A DNA stretch of 27,602 nt from JAAFIP01 sp043721235 (GTDB taxonomy: Bacteria > Pseudomonadota > Gammaproteobacteria > Burkholderiales > Burkholderiaceae_C), in the NCBI GenBank assembly GCA_043721235.1, contig JAYSRE010000149.1:1-27602 (forward strand), written 5' to 3'. Every line of letters starts with the position of its first letter. Within the stretch, counting starts at the first letter, position 1. Both the position numbers and the translations under genes were made by a program. Below the pieces are notes generated by a model, which saw only the letters and a program-made list of their open reading frames with translations, had not been told where the DNA came from and searched no databases. Below are positions 1-6,463 of this stretch, piece by piece.

Positions 1-79
1 GAGAGCTGGATTCGAACCAGCGTACTCGTAAGAGGGCAGATTTACAGTCTGCTGCCATTAACCACTCGGCCATCTCTCC
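1..79 (-). tRNA. tRNA-Tyr (GTA anticodon), 3' end cut by window edge
   Basis: Read on the minus strand, the 5' acceptor strand GGAGAGA (79-73) is followed by a D-arm, an anticodon arm with CTGTAAA in the loop (anticodon GTA), a long class II variable arm and the T-arm GCTGGTTCGAATCCAGC. The 3' acceptor strand TCTC runs off the window at base 1, so the last three acceptor bases, the discriminator and any CCA are missing here. The long variable arm and GTA anticodon both fit bacterial tRNA-Tyr. The gene reads away from the neighbouring ptsN gene. Confidence 0.95.
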
Positions 80-111
80 ACGGCGAACCTAGGATTATAC
101 TGTGAAATAGC

Positions 112-180
112 TGCAAATGTCACTTTGGGAGCCCCAAATAGAAATGTCACGCTCCCATTCGTAGAACTGTCACCCTTGAC
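112..180. repeat. Possible IS21-type terminal repeats (remnant)
   Basis: Three near-identical heptamers (ATGTCAC at 118-124, ATGTCAC at 144-150, CTGTCAC at 167-173) are spaced 26 and 23 bp apart next to the tRNA. Insertion sequences of the IS21 family carry several short direct repeats of this type in their ends. No istA/istB coding sequence is visible, so this would be only an end remnant. The call is tentative. Confidence 0.3.
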
Positions 181-249
181 TGGGATAAACGACAGAGGTA
201 CGGCGGATGATGCAAGAAGACAAAGCGCAATAGCGGGCAAAGAAGGCGA

Positions 250-637
250 CTGTATTGCACAAGGTGGACTCCAAGTCCAAGTCCAGTTGGACCTGGCTAA
301 CGACCAGCACGCCACCTTCCTTGGCCTGCTGCAAAAAGGGCTGCAGGAGTGCGGCCTCTTCTTGCAAGGTGAAGTTTTGTTTGCGCCTGCCGCCTCGGGC
401 GGGCACACTGGCATCGCCAACGATTTTTCCTTGGATGAAGCGGTTGCGCTGCTTGGTGACCCAACAGACAGACAGGCCGGTGATTTGGGCGGTTTGCTCC
501 AGGCTAATGGCAAACAGCAGCGGCAAAATGATCGCTTGGGCTTGACGAAGCTGCTCTAACGTTTGGGCTTGTGCAATAGCTTGAAGGGCCGGCTCTGCAC
601 ATTGTTCGCCGCGTGCAACTCGGGCTATAGTGGACTT
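250..637 (-). pseudogene. IS630-family transposase, N-terminal remnant
   Basis: A minus-strand frame without stops, open after a TAA at 638-640, reads ...VARGEQCAEPALQAIA... then LPLLFAISLEQTAQITGLSVCWVTKQ, ARGGRRKQNFTLQEEAALL and QQAKEGGVLVVSQVQ. The order helix-turn-helix (SLEQTAQITGLS), then RGGRR-x-NFTLQEE, then GGVLVVSQV is the DNA-binding N-terminus of IS630-type DDE transposases. Similarity stops near base 250 and the whole catalytic domain is absent. No credible start codon precedes it. The likely reading is a decayed, 3'-truncated insertion sequence between the tRNA gene and ptsN. Confidence 0.6.
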
Positions 638-829
638 TTAGAACTTTAATTCTATTGTTATGGCATTGTTGAACAGGAAACAGAATCAGCCCGTGTTGGC
701 GAACTAAAAAACACCTAAATTCGTTAAACCTCGCGCTAAAGTGCAAATTTCGCACGGTTTTACGCATTCGGGTTACTACGGGTGCATAATTCGTTTCCCG
801 GCCCTTTGGGTTGCGACTACCTCTTGTCC

Positions 830-1312
830 ATGAACCGTCTTGCTGCCATATTGCCCCCTGCACAAGTGCAGGTGGGAATCGATGCCACCAGTAAAAAGCG
901 CGCTTTTGAAGAAGCTGGCCTGCTGTTTGAAAACCTGCATGGTTTGTCGCGCGCCTTGGTGACCGATAGTTTGTTTGCTCGTGAGCGCCTAGGCTCTACT
1001 GGTTTGGGTCACGGCGTGGCCATTCCGCATGGCCGCATCAAGGGCCTCAAAGCGCCTATGGCAGCAGTGTTTCGCCTGTCCCAGCCGATTGGCTTTGACG
1101 CGCCCGACGAGCAAAGCGTGGGCTTGCTGATCTTTTTGCTGGTGCCCGAAGCAGCGACCCAAAAGCATCTGGAAATTTTGTCTGAGATTGCCGAACTGCT
1201 CAGTGATGCTGTGTTGCGTGAAAAAATCAAAGCCGCTGACCAAGCCAACGTGCTGCACGGCCTGATTGCCCATTGGCAGTCGGCCACGGTGGGTTTGGCG
1301 GCTGCAGTTTAA
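830..1312 (+). CDS. ptsN: PTS IIA-like nitrogen-regulatory protein (EIIA-Ntr)
   Basis: This encodes the cytoplasmic phosphoacceptor of the nitrogen PTS (PtsP-NPr/HPr-PtsN), which takes a phosphate on a histidine and regulates transport and metabolism rather than importing sugar. The protein is about 160 residues, the normal family length. The active-site segment GLGHGVAIPHGR places the phospho-histidine near residue 67, and C-terminal segments such as LLIFLLVPE and HLEILSEIAELL are typical of the fold. I chose ATG 830 (MNRLAAILPP) because the 16 upstream in-frame residues from 782 do not look like the family. hprK follows after about 117 bp on the same strand. In related genomes rpoN and hpf usually precede this gene, but here the upstream side holds IS debris and a tRNA. 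Confidence 0.93.
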   Translation: MNRLAAILPPAQVQVGIDATSKKRAFEEAGLLFENLHGLSRALVTDSLFARERLGSTGLGHGVAIPHGRIKGLKAPMAAVFRLSQPIGFDAPDEQSVGLLIFLLVPEAATQKHLEILSEIAELLSDAVLREKIKAADQANVLHGLIAHWQSATVGLAAAV

Positions 1313-1429
1313 CCCGCAGCGGGCGCGCAGCACCGCGCGCGCACCAGATGTAGCGCCGTACAACACAAACAGCGCAATTTGGTCTGGTCAAGCTAAGATG
1401 CACTACCTCTTGTAACGCGCCACCCTCCC

Positions 1430-2392
1430 ATGAAACCTTCTGTTATTAGCGCTGACGTGCTGTTTGAAGACCACCGCGAGCGCCTGCGCTGGGAATGGGT
1501 GGCTGGGCTGAGCGCGTCTGAGCGCCGGTTTGACGAGGTTGCTGTGCGCGCCGCCCGCTCAGGCTCTGACCTGGTAGGTCACCTTAACTACATTCACCCC
1601 TACCGTGTGCAGGTGCTGGGCGAGCGTGAAGTAGCCTACCTCACCAATGCCAGTGCCGAGGACTGCGCGCGCCGGGTGGCCCGCATCGTCACATTAGAGC
1701 CCCCCGTGCTCATCATTGCCGACGGCCAAGTTCCGCCCGATATGCTGCTGTCGCTGTGCGAGCGGGCCCAGATACCCGCGTTCCAAACCCACGAATCAGC
1801 AGCTTTTGTGATCGACGTGCTGCGCGCCTATTTGTCGCGCCATTTTGCCGACCGCCACACCATGCATGGCGTGTTCATGGACATTTTGGGCCTGGGGGTG
1901 ATGATTACTGGCGAGTCTGGCTTGGGCAAAAGCGAGCTGGGTTTAGAGCTGATCTCGCGCGGCAACGGCCTGGTGGCCGACGATGCGGTCGATTTGTTTC
2001 GCATTAACCAAACCGCCATCGAGGGCCGTTGCCCCGAGCTGCTGCAAAACTTGCTGGAACTGCGCGGCATTGGCCTGCTGGACATTCGCGCTATTTTTGG
2101 CGAGACCGCTGTGCGCCGCAAAATGCGCCTCAAGCTCATCGTACATCTGGTGCGCCGCCAAACCATGGAGCGCGAGTACGAGCGCATCCCCTACGAGCCC
2201 CTGAGCCAAGACGTGCTGGGCATTCCCATTCGCAAGGTAGTGATCCAAGTAGAAGCCGGCCGCAACATCGCTGTGCTGGTAGAAGCAGCGGTGCGCAATA
2301 CCATTTTGCAGCTGCGCGGCATCAATACCTTTGACGATTTTGTCGAGCGCCAACGCAAGGCCATGGACAATCCGCCGGTCACGCGGTATTAA
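1430..2392 (+). CDS. hprK: HPr kinase/phosphorylase
   Basis: HprK is a hexameric cytoplasmic enzyme that phosphorylates HPr on a serine with ATP and removes the phosphate by phosphorolysis. The 320-residue length is typical. The N-terminal domain (about 1-130) is followed by the catalytic histidine region HTMHGVFMDI (about 143-152), the P-loop GESGLGKS (161-168), the LVADDAVD segment and the family signature LELRGIGLLDIRAIFG (about 209-224). The C-terminus VVIQVEAGRNIAVLVEAAVRN fits as well. It lies just downstream of ptsN, and the two are commonly co-transcribed in betaproteobacteria as a truncated regulatory PTS. No ptsH or rapZ is visible in the window. No strong Shine-Dalgarno precedes ATG 1430, as for many genes here. 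Confidence 0.95.
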   Translation: MKPSVISADVLFEDHRERLRWEWVAGLSASERRFDEVAVRAARSGSDLVGHLNYIHPYRVQVLGEREVAYLTNASAEDCARRVARIVTLEPPVLIIADGQVPPDMLLSLCERAQIPAFQTHESAAFVIDVLRAYLSRHFADRHTMHGVFMDILGLGVMITGESGLGKSELGLELISRGNGLVADDAVDLFRINQTAIEGRCPELLQNLLELRGIGLLDIRAIFGETAVRRKMRLKLIVHLVRRQTMEREYERIPYEPLSQDVLGIPIRKVVIQVEAGRNIAVLVEAAVRNTILQLRGINTFDDFVERQRKAMDNPPVTRY

Positions 2393-2623
2393 AGTGTGGG
2401 CTGGTACCCTTGGCTTTTGTACAAGACCAGGCCGGCGGCGCTACTTCAGCTACGCGGCTGTCCCCCATGCCGGCCTAGGGCCAGCGACTCCTCCTTTATG
2501 CCGCTACGCTGAACTAGCACCGCTGCCCTGGTCTTGGGAAGGTGGCGGGTGCTCCGAAGCTACTGATTTGCTTTGGCGGCGTGGTTTGCGTTGCATGCCT
2601 TTGCAGACTCCTGCGCTAGACTG
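2393..2623. other. Gene-free stretch after hprK
   Basis: Between hprK and the small ORF at 2624-2788 no reading frame has a recognisable family or convincing start. A plus-strand frame that begins inside hprK runs through it, but its translation is rich in Arg, Cys and Trp with no domain, so I regard it as accidental. No clear terminator hairpin was found. The stretch borders the attC-like region and may be decayed cassette or insertion DNA. Confidence 0.4.
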
Positions 2624-2788
2624 TCATAGCACGCTCGCCTCAAGTGCCGCTCGGACCTCTGGACCAGCGGTACGGTACTGGTGCTGAAGTCGTCTGCTGC
2701 AAAGCATCGCGCGGGAGCACGCCACGAGGAACGCTAACGCTCCCGCGCCAACTGCCAGTGAAATGGAAAATCTAAGCGGGGTGGCCAT
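2624..2788 (-). CDS. Hypothetical 54-aa ORF, possible small lipoprotein
   Basis: The ORF starts at ATG 2788, two bases after the end of the attC-like site, and encodes a hydrophobic N-terminus (SISLAVGAGALAFLVAC) followed by a charged tail (CSRRLQHQYRTAGPEVRAAL). LVAC matches the lipobox pattern that precedes a lipidated cysteine. I recognise no family and there is no clear Shine-Dalgarno. A start placed immediately after a recombination-site half is typical of integron gene cassettes, which is the main reason to list it. It could equally be an accidental frame in a foreign patch. Confidence 0.25.
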   Translation of the reverse strand: MATPLRFSISLAVGAGALAFLVACSRAMLCSRRLQHQYRTAGPEVRAALEASVL

Positions 2789-2789
2789 A

Positions 2790-2853
2790 GTTTTAACGCT
2801 TCGGTTCAACGGCGGGCCGCGCAGCGGACTGTCTGCTGCCCAAGCTGTTGTGC
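2790..2853 (-). other. Integron attC-like recombination site (59-base element) overlapping the VOC gene 3' end
   Basis: On the minus strand the last about 64 bp read GCACAACAGCTTGGG, then an inner CCGCTGCGCGG hairpin, then TTGAACCGAAGCGTTAAAAC. The right half closely matches the attC right half TTRARCY-AAGCGTTRRRC. The left half AACaGCTTgGG pairs with CCgAAGCGTT through AAC/GTT and GCTT/AAGC, leaving one unpaired base and one mismatch, as attC hairpins do. The inner CCGC-3 nt-GCGG makes the terminal loop. It sits at the 3' end of a VOC gene and directly before another small ORF, as expected for cassettes. No integrase gene is in the window. The call rests on reading by eye. Confidence 0.5.
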
Positions 2854-3273
2854 AAGTCCGATGAGAATTCCTTCAGGACTCCGGATGTAGCAGAGCAGGT
2901 AGACGTTTTCGTAATTGACAACTTCATCTACCAACGTCGCACCGAGCTTGCTGAGCCGGGCGAGGGTGTCGTCGATGTCATCGACAGTGAACATTACGCG
3001 CATGTATCCTAGAGAGTTAACGGGAGCTGAGCGGTGATCGGACGCGATGGTAGGGGCTTCGAAGCGCGAGAGCTCGATGCGGCTGTGACCGTCAGGGGTG
3101 CACATCATTGCGATCTCCACGCGCTGGCCGCGCACTCCGGTGACGCGTCCAGCCCATTCACCTTCGATGGGCATGCAGCCTTCGAGGATAAGTCCAAGCT
3201 CGGTGAAGAACTCAATGGCGGCATCGATGTCTTCCACCACGATGCCGACGTTGTCCATGCGCTTGACCGTCAC
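2806..3273 (-). CDS. VOC-family (glyoxalase/bleomycin-resistance fold) protein
   Basis: This is a 155-residue protein with two vicinal-oxygen-chelate modules. The first is about 1-75 (MDNVGIVVEDIDAAIEFFTELGL, ending SRIELSRF) and the second about 88-140 (GYMRVMFTVDDIDDTLARL, ending RSPEGILIGLAQQL). The substrate is unknown. The glutamates of IELSRF and SPEG are present, but the usual histidines are replaced by Asn (DNVGIVV) and by Met/Arg (GYMRV), so metal binding may be altered. GTG 3273 is supported by AAGGAG five bases upstream, one of the best ribosome-binding sites in the window. The last about 16 codons overlap the attC-like site, so the tail QQTVRCAARR is probably site-derived. VOC proteins are common integron cassette cargo, and IS5 debris lies upstream. 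Confidence 0.8.
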   Translation of the reverse strand: MTVKRMDNVGIVVEDIDAAIEFFTELGLILEGCMPIEGEWAGRVTGVRGQRVEIAMMCTPDGHSRIELSRFEAPTIASDHRSAPVNSLGYMRVMFTVDDIDDTLARLSKLGATLVDEVVNYENVYLLCYIRSPEGILIGLAQQLGQQTVRCAARR

Positions 3274-3360
3274 GATATCTCCTTGGTGTCAACGTAATGT
3301 ATACCGCAGAATGGTTTCCGTGATGTTCACTGGTTGTATGCGCGGGTATAAAATTCCTGT

Positions 3361-3462
3361 GAAACCCGGTAAGGCACCTGCTGTAGTGCGCGCCGTATGC
3401 ACCAAACCACAATGGGCATCCACACCAATCTGGACTTTCATGCCTACATACCACAGGCACTG
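3361..3462 (-). pseudogene. IS5-family transposase fragment
   Basis: Thirty-four minus-strand codons read LWYVGMKVQIGVDAH then CGLVHTARTTAG. This is the WhFGMKvHIGVDA-sG-vHTv-tTa segment around the first catalytic aspartate of IS5-group DDE transposases. An in-frame TAG lies just upstream (3463-3465) and similarity ends after about LPGF, so only a central scrap remains. It lies between the VOC gene and the AEC transporter gene and marks the boundary of a foreign patch. Confidence 0.6.
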
Positions 3463-3514
3463 CTAGTCTGTCAGCCAGCTGCAAACTGCTGGGAAAAGAG
3501 CCTGAGACAATAGG

Positions 3515-4489
3515 GTGGTGTTTCAAGTCTTGCTGGTCACCTTTCCGTTCTTTGTGCTTGTGTTGTTGGGCTACCTGGCGACGCGGCGCGGTTTGCTGCC
3601 GCAGGAGGCTATTGCGGGGCTGAACACCTTTGTGCTGTATTTTGCCTTGCCCTGCATGCTGTACCGCTTTGGGGCCAGTACGCCGATTGCGCAGTTGCTG
3701 AGCGCATCTACATTTTTTGTCTACCTGCTGTGCGCCTTGACCATGGTGGCGTTTACCGTGGCCACCACGCTAGGGCCGCGCATTGACTGGAACAATGCCG
3801 CTTTTGGCGCGCTGGTGGCCGCGTTTCCCAATACAGGGTTTATGGGCGTGCCGCTTTTGGTAGCGCTTTTGGGTGCGCAGGCGGCGGGCCCTGCCATAGT
3901 GACCATCGTGGTAGACATGCTAGTCACCACCTCGCTGTGCATTGCGCTGTCACGCCTGGACACTGCGGGCAAAGGCGCAGGCAGTGCAGGGGCCAGGACG
4001 GCGCTTAAAAACGCTCTTAAAGGTGTGCTGTCTAACCCCATGCCATGGTCGATTGTGGCGGGCGCACTGTCGTCTTACTTTGCCTTTGTACCGTTCAAAC
4101 CGGTGATGCAAACCATCCACCTGCTGGCCGATGCCGCGTCCCCCGTAGCGCTGTTCACCATTGGCGCAGTGCTGGCACGCAGCCAAATGACCAGTAAGGA
4201 TGCCACACCCTTGGTGGACTATGTGCCCGTAGCCTTGAAAAAACTCATTTTGCACCCGCTGCTGGTGCTGCTGGTGGGCAGTTCAGCCATCTCCTTGGGC
4301 GTGCCGCTAGACCGGTTTAGCCTGACGGTGATGGTGCTGGTAGCTGCGCTGCCCAGTGCGTCTAATGTGTCGCTGCTGGCAGAAAAGTTTGGCGCAGACA
4401 ATGGGCGTATCGCGCGCATTATTTTGGTGTCTACCGCGCTGGCATTCTTTACTTTTTCTGCGGCGGTGCATTGGATGACCGGGCGCTAA
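3515..4489 (+). CDS. AEC (auxin efflux carrier) family transporter
   Basis: This is a 324-residue inner-membrane protein with about ten hydrophobic segments in two five-helix halves. The family-typical motifs are present: FPFFVLVLLGYLATRRGLLP at the N-terminus, LNTFVLYFALPCMLY in helix 2, AAFPNTGFMGVPLL around residue 110, and a C-terminal half with PLVALF-type ASPVALFTIGAVLA and ALPSASNVSLLAEKFGAD. AEC proteins are secondary carriers, often for malonate, malate or related organic acids, and the substrate cannot be read from sequence. The start is GTG at 3515 or the adjacent GTG at 3518. The preceding 50 bp carry no insertion remnant. It converges with the glutathione S-transferase gene, with 51 bp between the stops. 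Confidence 0.9.
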   Translation: MVFQVLLVTFPFFVLVLLGYLATRRGLLPQEAIAGLNTFVLYFALPCMLYRFGASTPIAQLLSASTFFVYLLCALTMVAFTVATTLGPRIDWNNAAFGALVAAFPNTGFMGVPLLVALLGAQAAGPAIVTIVVDMLVTTSLCIALSRLDTAGKGAGSAGARTALKNALKGVLSNPMPWSIVAGALSSYFAFVPFKPVMQTIHLLADAASPVALFTIGAVLARSQMTSKDATPLVDYVPVALKKLILHPLLVLLVGSSAISLGVPLDRFSLTVMVLVAALPSASNVSLLAEKFGADNGRIARIILVSTALAFFTFSAAVHWMTGR

Positions 4490-4540
4490 GCAGTGGACTG
4501 ATCCCCTGCAAGACATAGTGACCACGGTGCGTGCAGCCTT

Positions 4541-5236
4541 TCAAGGCTTTAAGCGGTACGGCTCGTCAAAATCAACAAAATCATGCTCAGCCAAGGCCTG
4601 CGCTGTCCACTGCGCTACGCCCTGTGTGGCATGCATGCGGGTTGCGTAGACGTTAACTACAGGGTTCTGGCTCAGTGCGTAGGTGGTAAAGCGCATGCAC
4701 ACGGGCGCAAAGTAAGCGTCGGCGATGGTGAATTGTGTGCCGAATAAAAATGGCCCGCCATGCTGGGCTAAAAGTTCGGTAAAGATAGTCTCAATGCGCG
4801 CTACGTCAGCTTGCACGCCAGGCTTATCGCGCAAAACCAAAGCACCTATGTCCGGTAGGCTGGCTTCGATGTTCATGGGGCAGGCCCCGCGCAGCGCGGT
4901 AAAGCCGCTGTGCATTTCGGCGCAGATGCTGCGTGCGCGGGCGCGCTGGGCTGCGTCTTGGGGCCAGAGCTTTTTGTCGGGGTATTTTTCGACCAGGTAT
5001 TCGGCAATGGCCAGTGTGTCCCACACCACCAAGCCGCCAGCAACATCGCCATCCACCAAGCAGGGCACTTTGCCTACCGGGCTGATTTTGCCAATCGCCT
5101 GCCGAAACGCTGAGTCTGCCGCAAATGAATCAAAGCGCAACATCACTTCGTCAAACGCAATGCCCGCCTGTGTTAGCAGCACCCAGGGGCGCATGGACCA
5201 GGAAGAGTAGTTTTTGTTGCCAATGTACAGCTTCAT
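4541..5236 (-). CDS. Glutathione S-transferase family protein
   Basis: This is a cytosolic enzyme expected to conjugate or reduce substrates with glutathione. The N-terminal thioredoxin-like domain begins MKLYIGNKNYSSWSMRPWVLL, with the serine-rich SSWS segment in the position of the catalytic residue, followed by ISPVGKVPCLVDGD (the cis-proline and glutathione-binding loop) and VWDTLAIAEYLVEKYP. The helical C-terminal domain contains FTIADAYFAPVCMRF, the conserved GST N-capping region. I placed the start at ATG 5236 because the family begins MKLYIGN; an in-frame ATG 54 bases upstream adds 18 unrelated residues. The length is 231 residues, normal for the family. The substrate is unknown. Confidence 0.9.
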   Translation of the reverse strand: MKLYIGNKNYSSWSMRPWVLLTQAGIAFDEVMLRFDSFAADSAFRQAIGKISPVGKVPCLVDGDVAGGLVVWDTLAIAEYLVEKYPDKKLWPQDAAQRARARSICAEMHSGFTALRGACPMNIEASLPDIGALVLRDKPGVQADVARIETIFTELLAQHGGPFLFGTQFTIADAYFAPVCMRFTTYALSQNPVVNVYATRMHATQGVAQWTAQALAEHDFVDFDEPYRLKP

Positions 5237-5382
5237 GGGGTCGTCCGATCTAGGAGAAAAATAAACTAGACCATCATCTTGCCACAGCATGGTTTGCCCA
5301 TTGATGCTAAAAACTGCACTTATTCTTGCGCACTGTGCAAGCGCTTGGGTATGGGCATGGGCCTACCTAAGCCCGGCACCGC

Positions 5383-6384
5383 TTAACTCAGCGAGGCGTT
5401 CTTGCGGTACCGGTCTAGCGTGCGCGCAGCGCCCACATAGGTAGGTGCAATCGCGCGCAGACTGCTGGGTGCAATACCCAGGTCGGCCAGCGTAGCCTGT
5501 TGGCCGCTGGCAATGTTAGGCACCTGCATGGACAGCAGGTTGTCGCGGCTCATCAGTGGCTCGCCGGGCAGGTGCTCCATCACCCACGCCTGCACTTTGG
5601 CCAGCGCTGCAGGCAGCGGCACAACAGGGCGCCGCGCACCCACGCACTGGCCTGCAATGGCAAACAAATCGCGCAAGCTCAGCACGTCAGGCCCGCAGGC
5701 CTCCCAAACCGCTGTCTTCTGGGCCACTTTTGAAGGTGTTTTAGCCCTATCTCCCAAGGAAATAGGGCATAACCAGCTATTATTTTGGTAGTACGTATCG
5801 GTGCTTAAATTAACCACGGCCTGGGCCACATCTTCTACCCATACGGGCTGAAATTGGGTGTCGGCCCCCGCCAGCGGCACCACGGGTGCCAAGCGCTGCA
5901 GACTGGCAAACACATTAAGCAACTTGTCCCCAGCGCCAAACACCACACTGGGCCGCAGCAGGGCCACGGCCAGGTTACTCTTCACCCAAACTTGCTCACC
6001 CCGCGCCTTGCTGCGCTGGTAGGCCGATGGCGCATCCAGCGCAGCGCCCAAGGCGCTGACGTGCACCACCCGCTGCAGCCCCACGGCTTGGCAGGCCGCT
6101 GCTATTGTGCGCGGCAGTTCCACATGCACCTGCTCAAACCGCTGCTCGCTGCCGTGCAGCACCGCCACCAGGTTAATCAGCAGGTCATGCCCCGCTACCG
6201 CGCTGGCCAGTTGGGCAGGGCTGTGTACATCGCACGGCAGCAAGGTCAGGCGCGGCAGCATTTGCAAATGCTTGGCACTGCTGACACGGCGGGTGGGCAC
6301 CGTAATGCTGTGGCCCGCTTGAGCGAGCTTCTCGCACACATGGCTGCCTATAAAACCTGAACCACCTAGTACTATTATTTTCAT
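5383..6384 (-). CDS. NDUFA9-like NAD(P)-binding SDR/epimerase family protein with repeat-derived insert
   Basis: This is an extended short-chain dehydrogenase/atypical epimerase of the complex I NDUFA9 type. The N-terminal Rossmann motif GGSGFIGSH (7-15), the strand DLLINLVAVLHG, VVHVSALGA and YQRSKARGE give the SDR core, and FQPVWVEDVAQAVVNL and GPDVLSLRDLFAIAG give the C-terminal half. Its exact role is unclear; quinone or NAD-linked functions are proposed for relatives. At residues about 195-223 there is an extra segment (TYYQNNSWLCPISLGDRAK...) exactly where relatives go straight from the -QAVVN helix to VWEACGPD. Its DNA is a copy of the window's palindromic repeat (5731-5793), inserted in frame. 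A second copy lies just upstream and reaches the ATG. Confidence 0.85.
   Translation of the reverse strand: MKIIVLGGSGFIGSHVCEKLAQAGHSITVPTRRVSSAKHLQMLPRLTLLPCDVHSPAQLASAVAGHDLLINLVAVLHGSEQRFEQVHVELPRTIAAACQAVGLQRVVHVSALGAALDAPSAYQRSKARGEQVWVKSNLAVALLRPSVVFGAGDKLLNVFASLQRLAPVVPLAGADTQFQPVWVEDVAQAVVNLSTDTYYQNNSWLCPISLGDRAKTPSKVAQKTAVWEACGPDVLSLRDLFAIAGQCVGARRPVVPLPAALAKVQAWVMEHLPGEPLMSRDNLLSMQVPNIASGQQATLADLGIAPSSLRAIAPTYVGAARTLDRYRKNASLS
5731..5793 (+). repeat. Palindromic interspersed element, copy 1 (inside the NDUFA9-like gene)
   Basis: Copy 1 contains the shared core CTATCTCCCAAGGAAAT and a perfect stem GCCCTAT/ATAGGGC (5744-5750 and 5762-5768) around an 11-nt loop, then AGCTATTATTTTGGTAGTA. 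It is read antisense by the gene and has no stop in that frame. The span is about 63 bp, a multiple of three. Confidence 0.8.
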
Positions 6385-6424
6385 AGCTAACTATTCAACA
6401 TTTCCTTGGGCGATAGCCTAGTTT
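6370..6424 (-). repeat. Palindromic interspersed element, copy 2 (5' flank of the NDUFA9-like gene)
   Basis: Read on the minus strand, the core CTATCGCCCAAGGAAAT is followed by TTAGCTATGAAAATAATAG, which aligns with the AGCTATTAtTTTtgTAG tail of the other copies. The start codon ATG of the gene (6384-6382) lies inside this tail. The copy occupies most of the 79-bp gap after the ABC exporter gene. Confidence 0.7.
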
Positions 6425-6463
6425 GGCACCTAAACTGCACTAAAAACAAAAACAGGCTCGAAC

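Noticed and set aside
112..180. Spaced short repeats considered as a CRISPR fragment
   Set aside because: Repeat units are only about 7 nt with unequal spacing and the spacers resemble each other, unlike CRISPR; IS-end repeats fit better.
125..559. 144-codon plus-strand frame next to the tRNA
   Set aside because: It is the antisense shadow of the IS630-type remnant, which gives a recognisable family on the minus strand.
2331..2687. 118-codon plus-strand frame after hprK
   Set aside because: It begins inside hprK in another frame; the translation is rich in Arg, Cys, Trp and Pro with no domain or ribosome-binding site, so it is probably accidental.
4286..4305. TCCTTGGGCG in the AEC gene as a sixth repeat copy
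   Set aside because: Only about ten bases match, with no flanking CTAT, tail or stem, and the residues are normal for the family.
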